NCBI RefSeq assembly: GCF_001590605.1
Contig: NZ_CP014504.1
Location: 4,154,001 to 4,218,000 of the forward strand
From: Pedobacter cryoconitis
GTDB lineage: Bacteria; Bacteroidota; Bacteroidia; Sphingobacteriales; Sphingobacteriaceae
Direction of reading: 5' to 3'
Length of the DNA: 64,000 nt
The notes under the pieces are model-generated. The model ran no database searches. It saw nothing but the letters and a program-made list of their open reading frames with translations, and had not been told where the DNA came from. Each line of letters begins with the position of its first letter. The stretch's first letter is position 1. The position numbers and the translations under genes are program-made. Below are positions 41,520 to 50,342 of this stretch, one piece after another.

Positions 41520-43928
41520 ATGAAGAGCCTTTACTTTCTATTTTTTTTTATTTGCTTCTCCTGTACGTTATCTGCACAAAGCTTTAATTTATCAGGCCAG
41601 GTTATCAGTAATGGAACTCCCGTCAGGCAGGCTACTGTAATCCTTAGAAATGCTAAAGACAGCACATTAATTAAGGGGATAAACAGTAATCAAGATGGAA
41701 GATTTAGTTTCCAGAATCTCCAGAAAAATGATTTTATCCTAATTATTTCCAGTTCAGGATTCAGATCTCAAAACAAAAGAATCTCTTTGTCAGGTGATTT
41801 GACTTATAATTTTAACCTTCAAGCTGATACTTTAGTATTAAAGGAGGTGAAAATTGTTTCAAAAAAACCATTTATGACCAAAAGCCTTGATAAAACAATT
41901 ATAAATATTGAGAATAGTGTTTACCAACATGCAGAAAATGGATATAGCCTGTTTAATGTGATCCCTGGTGTGGTGACAGACAAAATGGGCATAAATTATG
42001 GTGGTCAGCGATCGGTTTTAGTATATATTGACGATAGAAAACTCTACTTGCAAGGTGACGACTTAATGCGTTATCTTAAATCTATACCATCTGAAGACAT
42101 TAAAACCTATGAAATCAGAACTGTTTCAGGTGCAGAATATGAAGGAAACAGCACTGGAGTAATCATCAACATTACTTTAAAAAAGAATACAAAATATGGA
42201 TTAACTTCAACACTTACATCAGGTTTTGAACAAACACGATACGGACAGTTTAACAATGGCATCCTGCTAAACTACAAGACAGGGAAGTTCAATTTAAAAT
42301 TGAATTATAATTATTTCACAGGAAAAAGCTTTTCCGATGACAATCAGGATCAGTTATATTACGATACCGGTATACGTTCAGTACAATCAAACAAATATTT
42401 AGATAACTATGTTCATTTAAATAATTTCACTTTTGGGATTGACTATGTACTTTCTAAAAATCAGCTGATTTCAGTAGATTATCAATCAATGATTATTAAT
42501 GCCTCTTCTATTACCAATGCTATAAATGACACCTATTCTTCTATTAAATCGAATACCGTAGATTCATTTTTTCTTACCAAAAACAATAAATACATCTTAT
42601 TAAAAAATCGACAGGCAAATTTTTTATACCGCATCAATTTAGATTCGCTTGGAAGTAAAATCGATATGACTTATAGTTATGTGGGCTACAGGAATATAAT
42701 GACTTCAGACCTAGCCAATACTTTTTTTTATGGGAACAATACTGAAATCAGAGAGCCACAATATTTAAAATTCATTAATCCTACCGAGATAGACCTGTCA
42801 ACAGGAAGCATCAGCATCATAAAGACACTAAAAAAAGATATAAGTTTACAATTAGGTGCTAAATACAATTATTCTCACACTGATAATCAGATCACCTACT
42901 ATGATGGTAGTCCTCCTGGTCAAATCTTAAATGAGCAAAGATCAAATGCTTTCGTTTATAATGAAAAAATATTTGGCTTATTTGGGACCTTTTCCAAAAC
43001 TTTAAAAATCTGGAGTTACAAATTAGGTTTGCGGGGTGAGTACACCAGCTATAATGGAAAAAGCACTGCACCTAACAGTAGCATTGGTGCACTAAAGTTT
43101 CTGGATAATAAACGATGGGACTTCTTTCCCTCTCTATTTGTACAGGCAAAACCAAGTCAGGAGCATGTATTTTCATTTGCCTACTCCAGGAAAATTGTCA
43201 GACCTTCTTACAATACGCTGAATCCTTTCGAAGATGTATCCGATCCTTATAATGTTTCCAGGGGTAACCCTTATTTAGTACCCTATTTTACACATACCTT
43301 CGAGTTTAATTATATCAAAAATTCAATTCATAATTTCACCTTATTTTATACCAATACAAGGAATATTATTAATACTTCTTATTCTGCCGAAAACAGGGTT
43401 ATCATAGAATCTTATGCCAATCTAAATAATGAGCAGAAATTAGGGTTATCATATAGTACCACCATAAAGCCAACCTCCTGGTGGGAGATTGCACCTTATG
43501 GCAGCATAACTTATACCTGTATCTATGTAAAAAATCAGGAAAAATCTTATGCAAAACTTTCTCCTAATATATTTATCACTAATAGATTCTCACTGAAGAA
43601 TGGATATTATGCTGAAGTTAATGGCAATTATGTCTACAACAATTTCTTTAGTATCTATGACTTATTACCTCAAGGCAAAATAAATTTTGCATTCAAAAAA
43701 TCTTTTTTGAATGACAAGCTATCCGTCAATTTAAATCTGAATGATCCATTTAATCTGACAAGAATTGGATATGATGTAAATGAAACAACATTTCGAAGAA
43801 ATATACGAAGAACACTCTCAACAAGATCTATAGCCATTGGCATCTCCTACACTTTCTCCAGGGGAAAAAAGAAGATTACGGAAATCTCAAAAGAACTAAA
43901 TAATGACGAAGAAAAAAGCAGGCTATAA
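41520..43928 (+). CDS. outer membrane beta-barrel family protein (TonB-receptor-like)
   Basis: An 802-residue outer membrane protein. Signal peptide ends near LSAQS; a carboxypeptidase-like regulatory domain (about 23-105) and plug-like segment (VIPGVVTDKMGINYGGQRSVLVYIDDRKLYL) are followed by a large barrel of the OMP_b-brl_3 type with a C-terminal ISYTFSRGKK and charged tail. It lies within the cluster operon, so it may take up or export the peptide product or be the receptor used for self-protection. Its end overlaps the next gene. Confidence 0.78.
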   Translation: MKSLYFLFFFICFSCTLSAQSFNLSGQVISNGTPVRQATVILRNAKDSTLIKGINSNQDGRFSFQNLQKNDFILIISSSGFRSQNKRISLSGDLTYNFNLQADTLVLKEVKIVSKKPFMTKSLDKTIINIENSVYQHAENGYSLFNVIPGVVTDKMGINYGGQRSVLVYIDDRKLYLQGDDLMRYLKSIPSEDIKTYEIRTVSGAEYEGNSTGVIINITLKKNTKYGLTSTLTSGFEQTRYGQFNNGILLNYKTGKFNLKLNYNYFTGKSFSDDNQDQLYYDTGIRSVQSNKYLDNYVHLNNFTFGIDYVLSKNQLISVDYQSMIINASSITNAINDTYSSIKSNTVDSFFLTKNNKYILLKNRQANFLYRINLDSLGSKIDMTYSYVGYRNIMTSDLANTFFYGNNTEIREPQYLKFINPTEIDLSTGSISIIKTLKKDISLQLGAKYNYSHTDNQITYYDGSPPGQILNEQRSNAFVYNEKIFGLFGTFSKTLKIWSYKLGLRGEYTSYNGKSTAPNSSIGALKFLDNKRWDFFPSLFVQAKPSQEHVFSFAYSRKIVRPSYNTLNPFEDVSDPYNVSRGNPYLVPYFTHTFEFNYIKNSIHNFTLFYTNTRNIINTSYSAENRVIIESYANLNNEQKLGLSYSTTIKPTSWWEIAPYGSITYTCIYVKNQEKSYAKLSPNIFITNRFSLKNGYYAEVNGNYVYNNFFSIYDLLPQGKINFAFKKSFLNDKLSVNLNLNDPFNLTRIGYDVNETTFRRNIRRTLSTRSIAIGISYTFSRGKKKITEISKELNNDEEKSRL

Positions 43929-45363
43929 TGACATATTAACCGAATCAAGACAATCGATCATGAAAGAAGAAGTATACGAAGCATCAGATGCTCAGTTACA
44001 ATCCTGGTTAATTCAACACAAGAACAAAACGATAGGCAAAGCAACAGAACACTTAGCCCTCAAATTTGTAAAACAGGGAATCAACATCCCCGCTCTTGAA
44101 AAATCTATCGCCTCAATTATCAAAAGACATGAAAGTCTGCGTACTTCTTTCGGGCTCTGCGGGGATCAGCTGATTCAAAAAATTGCGCCTTATGATGAGG
44201 ACAATTTTAAAATTGAAATTCATGAGATAAAAAGACTTGAAAGTCAAGACCATACGATCAATTCAATTACGGAAAAGGGCAACAAATGTCTGGATGATCT
44301 TCATACAGTTCCCTTACTGAAAATGTATATTTTTCATTTACCTGATGAAACTTATCTATTTAAATTATTTCTCAACCATATCATAGCAGATGTTCCATCA
44401 TTAAGCTTGTTAAAAGATGAGATTAATTCATTTTACAAGTCATATGTAAGTAATCAGGAATTACAGCTACAAGACTTAAAAATCCAGCTTAAGGATTATA
44501 TTAAACATCAGAACAGAATTTTCACCAGTAAAAAGGAAAGTTATAAGAAATTTTGGAACGACAGGATAGGCAGTTTATCCAGAGTAATTGATTGGGGTTT
44601 CGCTTTCGATAAATATACGCGTTCTACAGGACATACAATTAACTGTCCTAAAATCAAAGATAATATATCCATTTTCGATGCACTCGAAAATGGTTTAACA
44701 GCAGAATTTGGCCTGTACCTGGACAAAGTCTTTTATGACGGCTTAGAAAATATTTCCTTACATTATCAAACAGGTATCAGCTCCTCATTGTATACCTCAT
44801 TGTTCATTCTCTTTTATCTTATTGATAACCAGGAAAGAGTACTCATAGCTTCGCCTGTATCTTTAAGAGCATCCACTCCCGGAATTTCTTCTGTAATTGC
44901 CAATTTCGATGCGGGAATTTACCTCAGAAGTGAGTTAAATGAAGATCAGCAATTCTCTAAATTTTTAACCAGAACGTATACTGATTTCATTAAATCCTAT
45001 CGCCATGCAATTACGAATTACGAAAGTCTTGATCTCAACGCACAGCTCCTAAGAACTAATTGTACTGCCTATTTAAACTTCCAGCATAAAGGCATTATTG
45101 GGAAACCAAATAAAACTGCTTTTTCAGAAGGACATCGCATCAATGGGAGTTCACTTTATATGTTAACCTATGAGGTAACACAAACCGAAGATGGATATAA
45201 TTGCACCTGGTATTATAATACGTCTATTTTCCCTTCCGGGTTTATAGAATGGATGGCTTTAGTTCATAAAAAAATCCTGACAGCAGTAATCCAAAATCCG
45301 GATATAACTATCAGAGAACTTAAAAGTCATTTTAATTTCTCTGATTCAGAAAGCCTTCTGTGA
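43903..45363 (+). CDS. condensation-domain-like acyltransferase (HxxxD conserved)
   Basis: A 486-residue single-domain protein with the condensation fold. The active-site motif HHxxxDG appears as NHIIADV (H159 and D163), so the general-base His and structural Asp are kept. N-terminal ASDAQLQSW and a C-terminal half with INGSSLYMLTYEVTQTEDGYNCTWYYN resemble NRPS C domains and stand-alone PapA-type acyltransferases. No adenylation or carrier domain is attached. It likely transfers an acyl group from the carrier protein to an amine or hydroxyl, here perhaps on the peptide. An internal ATG at 43960, past the preceding stop, is a possible alternative start. The 3' end overlaps the convergent gene by 32 bases. 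Confidence 0.72.
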   Translation: MTKKKAGYNDILTESRQSIMKEEVYEASDAQLQSWLIQHKNKTIGKATEHLALKFVKQGINIPALEKSIASIIKRHESLRTSFGLCGDQLIQKIAPYDEDNFKIEIHEIKRLESQDHTINSITEKGNKCLDDLHTVPLLKMYIFHLPDETYLFKLFLNHIIADVPSLSLLKDEINSFYKSYVSNQELQLQDLKIQLKDYIKHQNRIFTSKKESYKKFWNDRIGSLSRVIDWGFAFDKYTRSTGHTINCPKIKDNISIFDALENGLTAEFGLYLDKVFYDGLENISLHYQTGISSSLYTSLFILFYLIDNQERVLIASPVSLRASTPGISSVIANFDAGIYLRSELNEDQQFSKFLTRTYTDFIKSYRHAITNYESLDLNAQLLRTNCTAYLNFQHKGIIGKPNKTAFSEGHRINGSSLYMLTYEVTQTEDGYNCTWYYNTSIFPSGFIEWMALVHKKILTAVIQNPDITIRELKSHFNFSDSESLL

Positions 45364-47170
45364 ACAACCCAGAACTTAATTCAGGATAATTTTTCTTCAG
45401 AAATCCAAACAGGTGCTGAACAGACATTTGCTTTAAAGGTTGAGATATTGAATTGTATTCAGCATATCCAGAAGGAACTTTATTGAGTTTTACCAGCTCA
45501 AAACCATCATCAGATTTCACCAGAACAGCACATTTAACTTGCGAATTAAACCACCAATTATTCGGGTGATAGGCAATGTCAAAATCCATAAAATTACCGG
45601 TATATACAAGCATCAATGGAATGTTTTTTTTTTCTATAATCTTGTTTTTTCTCAAATAACGGAATATGCCATTTGCCAGATGCATCATCCCGGTACAAGG
45701 ACTAATAATTGCAATAACAGCGTCATCACATAATAAACTCATATCCATCCGGATTCCGGTTTGAGTTGCAACAACAATTTTATCCATTGCTACGCTGGAT
45801 AACCTGTTTTTTAATGTTTCCATCAAGCCAACACCCTTTTCATCGAAAAGAAGAATTTTGGCGACTGTATGAAGTGCCATATTATTGATCAGATCAATCT
45901 GTATTTCAGGATTGAGCATCTTATAGGGGGAACTGCTATTAAAAATTAAGACAACTATCTTCTCTCCTTTTTTAACGCTATGTGACCTAAGCCATAGCGC
46001 AGCATTCAATCTTTCTTGTTTCTGTATCTTAATTTCGGACTCACTGCTAGACTTTGCTGCTTTTATATTACTGATTAAGTCTGTTCTGGGTTGTCTATTC
46101 TCAAAAAACAACTTATAATGTAAATCTGAATACCATTCTATTTCATTGCCATTTTTATTAGAATAATTAAACATTGGAGTACCTTCAAATTTACTTTCAT
46201 AATTCTCTTTCACATAAGACAAAAAACGAATAGTCAAATCACTATCATAAAGAATAATATCGTAATCACGGAAGTTAACATCGTCCCACTTTGCATATTT
46301 AAAACTTAAGTTCTCATCGAGGGAGAGTCCGAAAATCTTATTAAAAAAATTGATCTTTCTTTGATCTCTGCAAATCACCGTAATTGATCCATCCGGAAAA
46401 ACCTTTTTAATATTGATATTGATGTTTTGAAGCCAAAAACACGAATCTCCGATGTAAAAGCTCCTTTTATGATCATCAATCAATAAAATCCTATTAAAAG
46501 TATGACCCGGATGATTGATGTTAGTAATAGAAATATTTTTAATAAGGTCAACAAATTTTTCTTCTTGTTTAGGCAAATCAAAACCAGTATAATCTGTATT
46601 AACTGCTTTTTTAAACTTCGCTATTCCCTCTAATTTATTCCTATCAAATGATGGGTAAAGCGCATCAATGAGCGAAGTTACATAAGGCAAAAAAACAGGG
46701 ATCAGATCAGTTGAAGAAGTATCAACTAAAGAGAACAATCTGGGAAAGTTATTTCCATTCAAAAACTCAAACAAATAATTTTCCTGAATATGATCCAGCA
46801 CAACCTTTTCATATAATGGATGACAAAGAATAAAATCATATACAGTAAAGTCAACATTTTCCCATGACTCTTCATAGATAAACTCATCAATAAAGCCCGG
46901 AAGTTGAGAATCTGTCTTCCACATCGAACTATAATTAAAGCTCTCTGCACTGCACAGATGTATTTTATACTGCTGGTTAGTATCAATCGAATTTTTAAAA
47001 ACATAACAGATCATATAGATCTGACTGATCATTTTATGCTCAATATTTTCATTGACAATTTGATCAAGAAGGTTATTAATAATCAAAAGATTAAAATTAC
47101 CGAATTTAATTTTGCTAAAATCCTGATCCTTTAAACATTGGAAAGCTGAAATGTCGTTGATTTGTTCCAT
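45332..47170 (-). CDS. GT9-like glycosyltransferase-fold protein with duplicated N-terminal half
   Basis: A 612-residue protein. The C-terminal half (about 400-530) looks like the donor domain of heptosyltransferase-like GT9 enzymes: VVLIFNSSSPYKMLNPEIQIDLINNMA, MDKIVVATQTG, and MSLLCDDAVIAIISPCTGMMHLANG, equivalent to the D-SGxMHLA-A motif. Two successive GT-B-like N-domain units seem present: WENVDFTVYDFILCHPLYEKVVLDHIQENY (about 105-134) and WDDVNFRDYDIILYDSDLTIRFLSYVKENY (about 300-330) are clear homologues of each other. That internal duplication is unusual. It may glycosylate the peptide. It starts 8 bp after the end of the exporter gene in the minus-strand block. Confidence 0.55.
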   Translation of the reverse strand: MEQINDISAFQCLKDQDFSKIKFGNFNLLIINNLLDQIVNENIEHKMISQIYMICYVFKNSIDTNQQYKIHLCSAESFNYSSMWKTDSQLPGFIDEFIYEESWENVDFTVYDFILCHPLYEKVVLDHIQENYLFEFLNGNNFPRLFSLVDTSSTDLIPVFLPYVTSLIDALYPSFDRNKLEGIAKFKKAVNTDYTGFDLPKQEEKFVDLIKNISITNINHPGHTFNRILLIDDHKRSFYIGDSCFWLQNININIKKVFPDGSITVICRDQRKINFFNKIFGLSLDENLSFKYAKWDDVNFRDYDIILYDSDLTIRFLSYVKENYESKFEGTPMFNYSNKNGNEIEWYSDLHYKLFFENRQPRTDLISNIKAAKSSSESEIKIQKQERLNAALWLRSHSVKKGEKIVVLIFNSSSPYKMLNPEIQIDLINNMALHTVAKILLFDEKGVGLMETLKNRLSSVAMDKIVVATQTGIRMDMSLLCDDAVIAIISPCTGMMHLANGIFRYLRKNKIIEKKNIPLMLVYTGNFMDFDIAYHPNNWWFNSQVKCAVLVKSDDGFELVKLNKVPSGYAEYNSISQPLKQMSVQHLFGFLKKNYPELSSGLFTEGFLNQRN

Positions 47171-47178
47171 TGATCTTT

Positions 47179-48855
47179 TTAATTAATGTATAACTCTTTT
47201 GAGATATCATAAACATGATCAAAAGACTTAACTGATGAAAGACGATGAGTAATAATAATAATAATTGAATCCTTATAGTACAGTTTTAATTTCTCTATAA
47301 TTTCCATCTCTAATTTTGAATCCAGGCTTGAAGTCGCTTCATCAAAAATAATCAATGACGGTCTTTTCAGAAGAGCTCTTACAATAGAAATACGTTGCTT
47401 TTGTCCGTCAGAAAGAATTGAGCCATTATCATTAATAAGCGTATTTTCTCCTAACTCTAAATCTTCCAGCACTCCCTTAAACCTTCCGCATTCTATTGCA
47501 AAATCAATGTCCTCTCTCGAAGCAGAAAAATTTCCATAAAGTAAGTTCTCCAGGATATTCCCACTAAATAACTGGTTTTCCTTTTCAATTAATCCCACAT
47601 GTGAAGTCCAATCCCGAATCTCTTTTATTTTAACAGTTTGATTTACAACAATTTCACCTTCATTTGGTTCAAGAAATCCACAAAGCAAATTGATAATTGA
47701 ACTCTTCCCAGATCCACTTGGGCCAATTATCCCATAGATCTTACCTATTTCAAAGGTCATATCAACATTTTCAAGCACCTTTTTTCCTTCAAAATTTAAT
47801 GAAAGATTATTTAAAGTTAGCGTTTCAAGTTTTTCTAAACTATTTGCTTCAACTTTCCCTGCCTCAATTGTCTTTTGTTCTACACCTATATACTCTATTA
47901 CTCTTTCCATAGACACCAGGGCTTTAGTCAATTGATCATAACTTTTCATAATATTGATTGTAGGCGCGTATAATCGATTCAAATATTGAATGAAAGCAAT
48001 TAATGCCCCAATGGTCATTGCTCCTTTAAATACGTCCTTTCCTCCCATAATCAAGACTATAATAGGCCCTATGGCAACAAAAAAAGTAATGATATTACTA
48101 TTCAGACTTGAAACTTTAACACTTGTTAAATAAGCACCAAGTAACCCTGATTGAATTTTCGATAGTTTCTGAAGCTCATAAAATAAAGTATTGAAGCTTT
48201 TAATCACACGAATGTTCTTAATACGCTCAATAAAAAAAACATTTAACTTTTCTTCCATGTGCTGTACTTTCATGAAACTTGCCTGAAGGAGAGGTGTGAA
48301 TTTTTTTAAACTATATAAAATTACCGGAAGACATAACAGACTAATCAGCGTTAGTTTTAGATTAAGAATTCCCAGCATCACTACTATTCCGATTAACGTT
48401 AAACCATCATTCAAAAGCAGTATAATCAGTGACGATAGTGCATTTTGAATGTTTTGTACATCATTCATGAAAATGTATAAAATTTCCCCCGAATTAACAT
48501 GTTTGTAAAAGTTTACAGGTCTGTTGAATAAATTATGCAGCATGTCATGCCTGATATCTGATACAATTTTCTGACTTATTTTGACTTGAATAATATCACT
48601 AAAGATGGTTGAAACAATCCTGATTATATAAATCCCCACTAATACAGAAAGTAATACAACTAAATCATCCAGATTACCATGAGGAAAGATGTCATCAATA
48701 ATTATTTTTAAGGCATAAGGTGTTGCCAGAGAACCTATGCTACTGATGATTAACAACAATATCAAAGAAATTTCCCAAGCTATATAAGGTCTGAAATATT
48801 TAGAGAACTTTTTTATTAAATTTCGGGAAGTCATTTGCTTATTCATGCTAATCAA
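47179..48855 (-). CDS. ABC exporter (fused transmembrane and ATPase domains)
   Basis: A 558-residue half transporter of the MsbA/bacteriocin exporter type. Six transmembrane helices occupy about 15-310 and the ATPase domain about 340-558. The domain has Walker A GPSGSGKSS, Q-loop near IEKENQLFSG, signature LSDGQKQR (a variant of LSGGQ), Walker B LIIFDEATSSLD and the H-loop THRLSS. All nucleotide-binding elements look functional. There is no C39 domain. It may pair with the degenerate exporter at 50343-52430 to export the peptide. It lies between the glycosyltransferase-like genes of the minus-strand block. Confidence 0.88.
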   Translation of the reverse strand: MISMNKQMTSRNLIKKFSKYFRPYIAWEISLILLLIISSIGSLATPYALKIIIDDIFPHGNLDDLVVLLSVLVGIYIIRIVSTIFSDIIQVKISQKIVSDIRHDMLHNLFNRPVNFYKHVNSGEILYIFMNDVQNIQNALSSLIILLLNDGLTLIGIVVMLGILNLKLTLISLLCLPVILYSLKKFTPLLQASFMKVQHMEEKLNVFFIERIKNIRVIKSFNTLFYELQKLSKIQSGLLGAYLTSVKVSSLNSNIITFFVAIGPIIVLIMGGKDVFKGAMTIGALIAFIQYLNRLYAPTINIMKSYDQLTKALVSMERVIEYIGVEQKTIEAGKVEANSLEKLETLTLNNLSLNFEGKKVLENVDMTFEIGKIYGIIGPSGSGKSSIINLLCGFLEPNEGEIVVNQTVKIKEIRDWTSHVGLIEKENQLFSGNILENLLYGNFSASREDIDFAIECGRFKGVLEDLELGENTLINDNGSILSDGQKQRISIVRALLKRPSLIIFDEATSSLDSKLEMEIIEKLKLYYKDSIIIIITHRLSSVKSFDHVYDISKELYIN

Positions 48856-49007
48856 TTGATTTTACAGGCTGAATTTTAATGCAAAACCATAGAAACACTC
48901 GAATAGCGCTATAGTCTGCTGGTCAATCAAATACCTGGTACAACAATACATTTCAATATATGACAATTCTTATCACAAGAATTTCACAAAACATTCCTGG
49001 TCGATGT

Positions 49008-49769
49008 CTACCAGTTCATTGGCTTCCATCCCCGGTTTTCAATCCAATACTTAAAAAGATTCTCCCGCTCTTCTATAAAACCCTTCTTTTTCCAGGTAGC
49101 AAAATCATCATAGCCATAATGTTTCCTTATATTTCCAGAAACATTTATTACATCCTGTAAAGGAACCATAGTTTTAATTCCACCCAATAAAAGGCAAGAA
49201 ACGGAAAGATGTATATCTTCTCCCGTAGTCGTTGTAAAGGGTCTGATACCCCAAAAATAAGTGAGCCATTCTGACTTAAAAAACCAACTGTTACAGCCAA
49301 AATCCACATTAGTATTGGCTACAGAATAATTCTCAGCATATTCGTCATAATTATCTCCAACAAAATATTTCCGAATGTATTGCTTTTTCCGGCCTTTGGG
49401 TCTTTCAGGTTTAAAATTGTCTTTGGGAACAATTCTTCCCGTAGCCGAGATGATACTATTCTTTGCCAAACATAACTTCATGCAGTTCTCCAGCCAGCCG
49501 GCAGATGGAATCACATCATCGTCTAAAATGTATACATAAGGAGTCTTTACATGAAGCGCCAGGCTAAATCTCCCAAAATATCCAAGGTCATCTGTATTCA
49601 TCTGGTATTTGACTAGAGGAAACTTGTCACATAAAGTGAAATCGGGCAATACATTAGATTCACAATGGTAAATCCAGATAGCAGTTGGAACAATTGTCTG
49701 AGATAAGAGCGCGCGAATTTGCTCTTCTATATTATTACGCCTCCAAATTGTCATAATAACTGTAATCAT
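49008..49769 (-). CDS. glycosyltransferase family 2-like protein
   Basis: A 253-residue cytosolic GT-A fold protein. The N-terminal MITVIMTIWRRNNIEEQIRALLSQTIVPTAIWIYHCES and the triad DDD at residues 83-85 (YVYILDDDVIPSAGW) are typical of nucleotide-sugar GT-A enzymes. It may add a sugar to the peptide or to a cell-surface acceptor. It is the first gene of the minus-strand block and divergent from precursor 2. The gap to the exporter gene is about 150 bp and has no gene of its own. Confidence 0.7.
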   Translation of the reverse strand: MITVIMTIWRRNNIEEQIRALLSQTIVPTAIWIYHCESNVLPDFTLCDKFPLVKYQMNTDDLGYFGRFSLALHVKTPYVYILDDDVIPSAGWLENCMKLCLAKNSIISATGRIVPKDNFKPERPKGRKKQYIRKYFVGDNYDEYAENYSVANTNVDFGCNSWFFKSEWLTYFWGIRPFTTTTGEDIHLSVSCLLLGGIKTMVPLQDVINVSGNIRKHYGYDDFATWKKKGFIEERENLFKYWIENRGWKPMNW

Positions 49770-50145
49770 TTTTTAAATCTGTATATAACTTTTAAAACCT
49801 AGTTCAAGTTTAAGAAAATATTTTTACATTAGACTATTGATATTTAAATAAAATATCCTTAAAAATTAAATATTTTAAAACAATATAACATATCAAAACT
49901 TTATAAAATTAATTTGAATTAAAATTAACCAGCAGGACAATCAAAATGGTAAAGTCAATAAGAGTTCAATTTCATCTAATCTGATTTTCAGTTTTAACTA
50001 CTCTTAAGGCTGAAATAACCAATTTAGTCACTAAAATAATACACTTAAAATTGTTTCTTAAAAGCAGTCAATTGATTACCTTAACAACAACCTGATTTAG
50101 TCTGAACAGATACCAGATAAACAACTAAATATAAACTAAGTTAAT
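49770..50145. other. AT-rich divergent intergenic region before precursor 2
   Basis: 376 bases between the divergent glycosyltransferase and precursor 2 genes. It is AT-rich with no supported coding sequence and must hold promoters in both directions. No convincing TTTG-N19-TAnnTTTG pair was found, so expression may depend on a different sigma factor or activator. Confidence 0.5.
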
Positions 50146-50325
50146 ATGGAAGATTTAAAAATTAAATTATCGCTAGAAGACTTTAAAGAGTTAATTCAGA
50201 ATACAGAAGATATGAAGGAAGACAAGAAACTACTGAACATTAATGAAATAGTTCTACAGAATAGAATTGTTGATGAAGACACAATAGACTGGAGTCCTTG
50301 GTTTAAAGCTATTTATGGAAGATGA
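50146..50325 (+). CDS. candidate RiPP precursor peptide 2 (59 aa)
   Basis: A 59-residue ORF with a helical, highly charged leader-like part (MEDLKIKLSLEDFKELIQNTEDMKEDKK) and a distinct aromatic C-terminus (DTIDWSPWFKAIYGR) containing two Trp, Phe, Tyr and a terminal Arg. R40 and R59 are possible arginase sites and the Trp/Phe/Tyr residues possible radical or oxygenase sites. It has no Cys. It sits 17 bp before a C39-type exporter-like gene, the classical position for a bacteriocin precursor. It shares only the general leader style with precursor 1, so it may be a different substrate, or it could instead be a small regulatory peptide. Confidence 0.6.
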   Translation: MEDLKIKLSLEDFKELIQNTEDMKEDKKLLNINEIVLQNRIVDEDTIDWSPWFKAIYGR

Positions 50326-50342
50326 TTTATTTAAGGACTTAA

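Noticed and set aside
48856..49007. Gap between the exporter and GT2 genes, examined for a small gene
   Set aside because: Frames on the plus strand here run antisense into the GT2 gene and show no protein-like character.
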